A stretch of DNA of 9,188 bases from an uncultured Thermomicrobiales bacterium (lineage in GTDB: Bacteria > Chloroflexota > Chloroflexia > Thermomicrobiales > UBA6265), in NCBI GenBank assembly GCA_902806365.1, contig CADCWJ010000475.1:1-9188 (forward strand), in the 5' to 3' direction. Shown in pieces: positions 5,649-9,188 of this stretch. The position numbers and the translations under genes were made by a program. The notes below the pieces were generated by a model that saw only the letters and a list, made by a program, of their open reading frames with translations, ran no database searches and was not told where the DNA came from. The first letter of the stretch is position 1, and each line of letters starts with the position of its first letter.

Positions 5649-7148
5649 ATGGCCAATGTGACCACTCACCCCCCTGCCTCCCGCGCGCCCGTCGAAATCG
5701 CGATCGACCGGGTATGGCGCTTCTTTTGTTCGGTTCGGGCCGCGGTCGCGGAAATCGTGATCCTGGCGCTGCTCGTCCTCATTGGAACGCTTCGCGGCAG
5801 CGCGGTGCCGCAATGGATAGCGGACGCGATTCCCGCGAGCCAGGGTCTCGTCGATCGGTGGTACGCGTGGGATGTCTACCGATCCCCGGTGTTCGCGGTC
5901 CTGTTGGCCGTGATGGCCGTGGCGATCGCAGTATGCACGGTCAACCGGGTGCCCGGTATTTGGCAAACAATCAGCAATCCCAAGATCCGCACGACGGCCA
6001 GCTTTCTCAAAGGTGCGGACACCTCGGCCGCGTTTGCAGCCTCGACATCGGGTGACGACCTGCGGCGGTGCGTGGAGAAGTCCCTGCGCCAGAAGCGATA
6101 CCGGGTGCTTACCCAGCACGTCGGAAATGAAACACATCTGTATGCGGACAAGAACCGCTACGGCAAGCTGGGCACGTTCCCGTTCCACCTCGCATTGATC
6201 CTGCTGCTCGTCGGCGGCATCGTCGGCGCATACTACGGGTTCCGGGAACCGGAATTCGTGATTCCTGTCGGCGAGACCCGCCCGGTCGGGAACGGCACCG
6301 ACCTCAGCGTCAGGCTCGACAGCTTCGAGGACGGGTACACGCCGGGCGGTGTGCCGACACAGTTCAGGAGCAATGTGTCGATCCTCGAAGACGGCAAGAC
6401 GGTAAGGACGGAGCAGATCACGGTCAATCAGCCGGTGTCCTACCGGAACGCCACCTTCTATCAGTCCGGCTTCGGGTACACCGCGCAGATGCGGGTGGTG
6501 AATCGTGCCGGCGCGACCGTCTACGCCGGTCAGGTCGCGCTCGGTATCTTCAACCTCTCGGGCAACCCGGAATCCCCCGCCGGATACGTGGAAATCCCCG
6601 GCACCGGCACGCTCCTGACCGTCGTCGCGCCGGATACGAACCCGCGCAACGCCCCCGACACCGATGTGCTTAAGCTCGAGAACGGTCAGATGTGGGTCCA
6701 GCTCCAGCCGGTCGGTTCGACCGGTGCCGCATCCGCCTCGCCGGAGACCCTCCCGGCCGCCGTGGTCGATCAGGGGAAACCGGTTCAGGTCGGTGATTTC
6801 ACGGTGACGTTCGAACGTGAGTCGCGCTACACCAATCTCCAGGTCGCTTATAACCCCGGCATCCCGATCTTCTTCATCGCCTCGGTCCTTCTCGTCGGTG
6901 GACTGGTCGGGTCCTTCTACTTCCCCCTGCGCCGGATTCGCGGAATCATCGCTCCAGCTCCCTCCGGAGCGGTACTGACGATGGCTCCCCTTGCACGGCG
7001 GGACTGGAGCGGCAAGCGTGACTTTTTCGCGGTGGTCGAGAGCATCGGCGTGCAACTGAATATCGAGCCATCGATTAGGAAACCGGCCGATCACAAGGAT
7101 TGGGAAGGGCTGATCCCAGTCGCCTCCAACGCCAGCCAAACCCGCTAG
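5649..7148 (+). CDS. resB: Cytochrome c biogenesis protein ResB (Ccs1), System II synthase subunit
   Basis: A 499-residue membrane protein that with CcsA forms the System II cytochrome c synthase, which exports heme and attaches it to CXXCH motifs outside the membrane. Membrane segments lie near 31-48, 78-97 and 177-196, then a large extracytoplasmic domain (about 200-403), a fourth segment (405-425) with the NPGIPIFF lead-in, and a cytoplasmic tail. The motif GTFPFHLALILLLVGG (175-190) carries His180, at the position of the conserved membrane heme ligand of this family. The extracytoplasmic part shows the typical VNQPVSYRNATFYQSGFG (259-276). ATG 5637 is in frame, but ATG 5649 has better spacing from the AGGATGGA at 5635-5642. 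It precedes ccsA by 64 bases and belongs to the same operon. Confidence 0.93.
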   Translation: MANVTTHPPASRAPVEIAIDRVWRFFCSVRAAVAEIVILALLVLIGTLRGSAVPQWIADAIPASQGLVDRWYAWDVYRSPVFAVLLAVMAVAIAVCTVNRVPGIWQTISNPKIRTTASFLKGADTSAAFAASTSGDDLRRCVEKSLRQKRYRVLTQHVGNETHLYADKNRYGKLGTFPFHLALILLLVGGIVGAYYGFREPEFVIPVGETRPVGNGTDLSVRLDSFEDGYTPGGVPTQFRSNVSILEDGKTVRTEQITVNQPVSYRNATFYQSGFGYTAQMRVVNRAGATVYAGQVALGIFNLSGNPESPAGYVEIPGTGTLLTVVAPDTNPRNAPDTDVLKLENGQMWVQLQPVGSTGAASASPETLPAAVVDQGKPVQVGDFTVTFERESRYTNLQVAYNPGIPIFFIASVLLVGGLVGSFYFPLRRIRGIIAPAPSGAVLTMAPLARRDWSGKRDFFAVVESIGVQLNIEPSIRKPADHKDWEGLIPVASNASQTR

Positions 7149-7201
7149 ACTTGGAGCAGCAGGCCGAGCGCTACGGTGCCAGGTCAGGTCGCGGAACACA
7201 T

Positions 7202-7207
7202 GGGGGA
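7202..7207 (+). promoter_or_regulatory. Strong ribosome binding site of ccsA
   Basis: GGGGGA lies 5 bases before the ATG at 7213 and fixes that start. It also lies downstream of the resB stop, so ccsA has its own initiation signal within the operon. Confidence 0.65.
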
Positions 7208-7212
7208 TACGC

Positions 7213-8115
7213 ATGGAAGCGCTCGTCAAGCTCTCGTTCTACTGCTTCGCCGCAAGCTCCATCTCCCTCGGCGCGGCGGCCCTGAGCTACATCGCCTTCT
7301 CCGTCGGCCGGGTACGGGTACAGCGCACCACGCTGGCAACGACCACCGGCGCGACCGTCACCGCCAGCCGTGCGCAATTCGGACCGTCATCGCAGGCCGC
7401 CGGACGGTTCGGCACGCTTCTGGCCTCCTTCGGTGCGTTCTTCGCGTTCCTGGCGGTCCTCCTGCGGACGATTGCCGCCGAGCGTGTTCCCCTCTCCAAC
7501 ATGTATGAGTTCTCGCTGACCTTCGTGTTCGCTATTTCCCTGGTATATCTGGTATTCGAGCGAATGTACGGCATCCGCCAACTTGGCTCGATCGTGCTCT
7601 CGATCGCGTTCCTCATGACCGTCTACATCTGGTCGCTTTCCCCGGCTCTGCGGGAGGTCGATCCTCTGATTCCCGCCTTGCAGGCCCGCCCGATCATGAC
7701 CGCGCATGTTTCCAGCGCAATCTTCGCGTACGCCACATTCGCGGTCTCGTTCGCGGCCGCAATCATGTTCCTGATCGCCAACAGGTGGCGCGTTAGTTGG
7801 CTCCCCAGCCCCGATCTACTCGATGACATCGCATTCAATGCGGTCACGATCGGTTTCCCACTCCTCTCGCTCGTTCTGATTCTTGGGTCCATCTGGGCCC
7901 ACGATGCCTGGGGCGTCTACTGGTCGTGGGACCCCAAGGAAACCGCCGCCCTTTTCACCTGGCTCGTCTACGCGGTCTACCTGCATACCCGCACCCTGCG
8001 TGGATGGCGCGGCCAGCGAAGCGCGGTGATCCTCCTGTTCGGGTTCGGGGCGGTCATGTTCACCTACTACGGCAACTACTTCTTCGGTGGTCTTCACGCC
8101 TACGGGGGTGTGTAG
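7213..8115 (+). CDS. ccsA: Cytochrome c biogenesis protein CcsA (ResC), heme-handling subunit
   Basis: A 300-residue polytopic protein of the heme-handling (CcmC/CcmF/CcsA) superfamily, the partner of ResB. The tryptophan-rich WWD segment is WGVYWSWDPKET (residues 233-244) in an extracytoplasmic loop that presents heme. Three expected histidines are visible: His165 in TAHVSSAIFAYATF and His295 in FGGLHAYG, which flank the WWD region as outer heme ligands, and His258 in VYLHTR, within the membrane. PLSNMYEF (93-100) is another family signature. About eight hydrophobic segments are seen. Length is normal for an unfused CcsA. Residues 33-60 after the first segment are Thr/Arg-rich and look variable. 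It lies between resB and the thioredoxin gene. Confidence 0.95.
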   Translation: MEALVKLSFYCFAASSISLGAAALSYIAFSVGRVRVQRTTLATTTGATVTASRAQFGPSSQAAGRFGTLLASFGAFFAFLAVLLRTIAAERVPLSNMYEFSLTFVFAISLVYLVFERMYGIRQLGSIVLSIAFLMTVYIWSLSPALREVDPLIPALQARPIMTAHVSSAIFAYATFAVSFAAAIMFLIANRWRVSWLPSPDLLDDIAFNAVTIGFPLLSLVLILGSIWAHDAWGVYWSWDPKETAALFTWLVYAVYLHTRTLRGWRGQRSAVILLFGFGAVMFTYYGNYFFGGLHAYGGV

Positions 8116-8150
8116 GGCCATGATCCCGGGAAACGCGGTCGAGCCAGTCC

Positions 8151-8843
8151 GTGACTCCTGATCTCGCAGCGCAAGGAGAATCCCGCGCTTCCACTGGGAG
8201 TCAGCGGGCCGGCCGCGGGAGGCGCATCGCGCTGGTCACTCTGATTGCGTTCGCGATCGTAAGCGCCGCATGGCTTGTCGGCGAGCGCCAGGGCTTCGAA
8301 TCCATCGGGCAAGGGGGCGTCAACGCCAACCTCGTTCCCGCGGTCGGCGAGCCGGCTCCGGAACTCCTGACGTTCACCGCCGACGGCTCGCTCGTCAGGT
8401 TGTCCGATCTGCGAGGGCAGCCGGTCTGGCTGAACTTTTGGGGGTCCTGGTGCCCCCCGTGCCGGGCCGAGATGCCGGAGCTGCAGGCCGCCTACGAGAC
8501 CTTGCGGCCGCGCGGATTGGTGATGCTTGGCGTGAGCATGGGTGAGGAACCGGCCGTCGCCGTTGACTACGCCAACCGGGTTGGAGCGACGTTCCCGATA
8601 CTGGCCGACCCGGAATATCTGTCCAGCCTGTTCTCCGAGGACGAATATCCCAATATCCGTGCGCTCGTCGAGACCTACCAGATCAACAATTTCCCAACCC
8701 ACATCTTCATCGACCGGGATGGCATCGTCCGGGCAGTGGTTCTGCAGCCGATGGAGTATGCAACCGCGATTCACTACGGCGAGCTGATCCTCGGCGAGCC
8801 CGCGCTATCCGGGACGCCTTCTGTTGGCACACCGGCGCCGTAA
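8151..8843 (+). CDS. resA: Membrane-anchored thioredoxin-like protein (ResA/TlpA type)
   Basis: A 230-residue extracytoplasmic thiol:disulfide oxidoreductase. A basic N-terminus leads into one membrane anchor (about residues 26-43), then a TlpA-like domain from VGEPAPELLTF (65-75). The active site is FWGSWCPPC (96-104) and the cis-proline is in NNFPTHIFIDRDG (Pro182). It would take electrons from CcdA and reduce the apocytochrome c cysteines before heme ligation. The stretch between the FPILADPE strand and the cis-proline is longer than in typical TlpA domains (about 152-178). The C-terminus is a Gly/Thr/Pro tail. GTG 8151 is the only start between an in-frame stop at 8121 and the anchor; no good Shine-Dalgarno is seen. 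Fourth gene of the cluster, 35 bases after ccsA. Confidence 0.9.
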   Translation: MTPDLAAQGESRASTGSQRAGRGRRIALVTLIAFAIVSAAWLVGERQGFESIGQGGVNANLVPAVGEPAPELLTFTADGSLVRLSDLRGQPVWLNFWGSWCPPCRAEMPELQAAYETLRPRGLVMLGVSMGEEPAVAVDYANRVGATFPILADPEYLSSLFSEDEYPNIRALVETYQINNFPTHIFIDRDGIVRAVVLQPMEYATAIHYGELILGEPALSGTPSVGTPAP

Positions 8844-8874
8844 CCCCCGAGGTGGTAGACCAACGACGAAGTAC

Positions 8875-8895
8875 GGGGAGATTGAAAGTCTCCCC
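8875..8895 (+). terminator. Possible terminator hairpin after the cytochrome c biogenesis operon
   Basis: GGGGAGA and TCTCCCC form a perfect 7-base-pair stem with a 7-base loop, starting 32 bases after the resA-like stop. No T-run follows, so it would be a weak or non-canonical terminator, or an mRNA 3'-end stabiliser. Confidence 0.45.
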
Positions 8896-9006
8896 ACTGA
8901 ACCAGAAAGCATGCGCTCGAACCGAACATCGGCGACGGTGGGAGTCGCGCGAGCGATGGAGTTTGGACCGTACGCGTCGCGCCGGAGCATCGATGATGCC
9001 CGACGC

Positions 9007-9027
9007 CGGCCCCCGCGTCGGGGGCCG
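9007..9027. terminator. GC-rich perfect hairpin between convergent genes
   Basis: CGGCCCCCG and CGGGGGCCG form a perfect 9-base-pair stem closed by a 3-base CGT loop. It is symmetric, so it could stop transcription from both sides: it lies 164 bases after the resA-like gene and 56 bases after the stop of the minus-strand gene. No T-run is present on either side. Confidence 0.45.
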
Positions 9028-9082
9028 AACGCCTCCCCAGGCCGTTCCGCACCGTAACGTCTTCGCGCACGATCGTCCCGGG

Positions 9083-9188
9083 CTACGGCCACTTCAGGTG
9101 CGGGATGACCTTCTCACCATAGGCCTTGATGAACGCCTCTTGCCCACGATTCACGTTGTGGACATGGATTTCCTGGAATCCCAGGTCG
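9083..9188 (-). CDS. C-terminus of an LLM-class, probably F420-dependent, oxidoreductase (partial)
   Basis: The last 34 codons of a gene that enters from the right edge, ending in TAG at 9083-9085. The visible end includes LGFQEIHVHNVNRGQEAFIK followed by AYGEKVIPHL. This matches the end of the luciferase-like TIM barrel in the F420-dependent glucose-6-phosphate-dehydrogenase-like group: a strand with hydrophobic/His alternation, an N-(V)-x-R-x-Q-E turn, and a final helix ending in (V/I)(L/I)P-x-L. These enzymes bind reduced F420 or FMN; the substrate cannot be judged from the tail. It is convergent with the cytochrome c biogenesis operon. I recognised it by pattern from a short piece, so the exact subfamily is uncertain. 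Confidence 0.7.
   Translation of the reverse strand, partial: DLGFQEIHVHNVNRGQEAFIKAYGEKVIPHLKWP

Larger units (their letters stand above)
8844..9082. other. Intergenic region between convergent genes, with two hairpins
   Basis: These 239 bases lie between the resA-like stop and the stop of the minus-strand oxidoreductase. Reading frames that cross it on either strand are Arg/Pro/Ser-rich with no domain, and I consider them spurious. It holds two perfect hairpins, at 8875-8895 and 9007-9027. I see no tRNA or other recognised RNA. Confidence 0.5.

Noticed and set aside
5571..7229. Long 552-codon open frame on the minus strand opposite resB
   Set aside because: It is a GC-rich antisense shadow, dominated by Arg, Asp, Gly and Val. 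Its plus-strand partner has clear ResB motifs and membrane segments.
1..9188. CRISPR arrays, insertion sequences, phage or defence genes, tRNA or rRNA genes
   Set aside because: No regularly spaced repeats, transposase motifs, terminal repeats or RNA-gene signatures were seen. Coding content is housekeeping and respiratory, with even base composition.

Overview
The window is ordinary chromosomal DNA from a GC-rich bacterium. Gene packing is dense, GC-ending codons dominate, and starts vary (ATG and GTG). A stand-alone LON-domain protein, a one-domain SpoIIE-type phosphatase, an F420/LLM-type oxidoreductase end, and a System II cytochrome c maturation cluster all occur together. I infer Chloroflexota, perhaps Thermomicrobia-like. 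This rests on general resemblance of the proteins and has not been tested by search. I see no mobile elements, CRISPR arrays, rRNA or tRNA genes, and no intergenic gap over 300 bases.

Layout. (1) Bases 1-57, minus: the first 19 codons of a protein with a twin-arginine (Tat) signal, behind a clear Shine-Dalgarno. (2) 243-899, plus: a LON substrate-binding-domain protein, possibly leaderless. (3) 902-1315 and 1410-2195, both minus: a small P-loop nucleotide-binding protein downstream of a SpoIIE/PP2C-like serine phosphatase. The P-loop gene ends 2 bases from the end of the LON gene. (4) 2196-2329: a divergent control region with a nested pair of perfect inverted repeats. (5) 2330-3079 and 3072-3824, plus: a HAD-superfamily hydrolase overlapping trmD (tRNA m1G37 methyltransferase). 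(6) 3800-4603, minus: recO, whose 3' end overlaps trmD by 25 bases. (7) 4820-8843, plus: ccdA, resB, ccsA and a resA-like thioredoxin, which together form a cytochrome c biogenesis operon. (8) 8844-9082: two hairpins between convergent genes. (9) 9083-9188, minus: the C-terminus of an LLM-class (probably F420-dependent) oxidoreductase.

How the genes work together. The last four plus-strand genes form a clear functional unit. CcdA carries electrons across the membrane. The membrane-anchored thioredoxin uses them to reduce apocytochrome c CXXCH cysteines. ResB and CcsA form the synthase that carries heme out and attaches it. The key residues I looked for are present: two intramembrane Cys in CcdA, the FHL histidine in ResB, the WWD segment and three His in CcsA, and CPPC plus cis-Pro in ResA. 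The trmD and recO genes are housekeeping. The phosphatase and P-loop pair is the least understood part.

I found no convincing undescribed multi-gene system. The observations most worth following are the phosphatase/P-loop pair, the nested dyad at 2227-2280, the dyad touching the ccdA start, the HAD protein with His at the usual acid/base Asp, and TrmD with Glu at the usual catalytic Asp.
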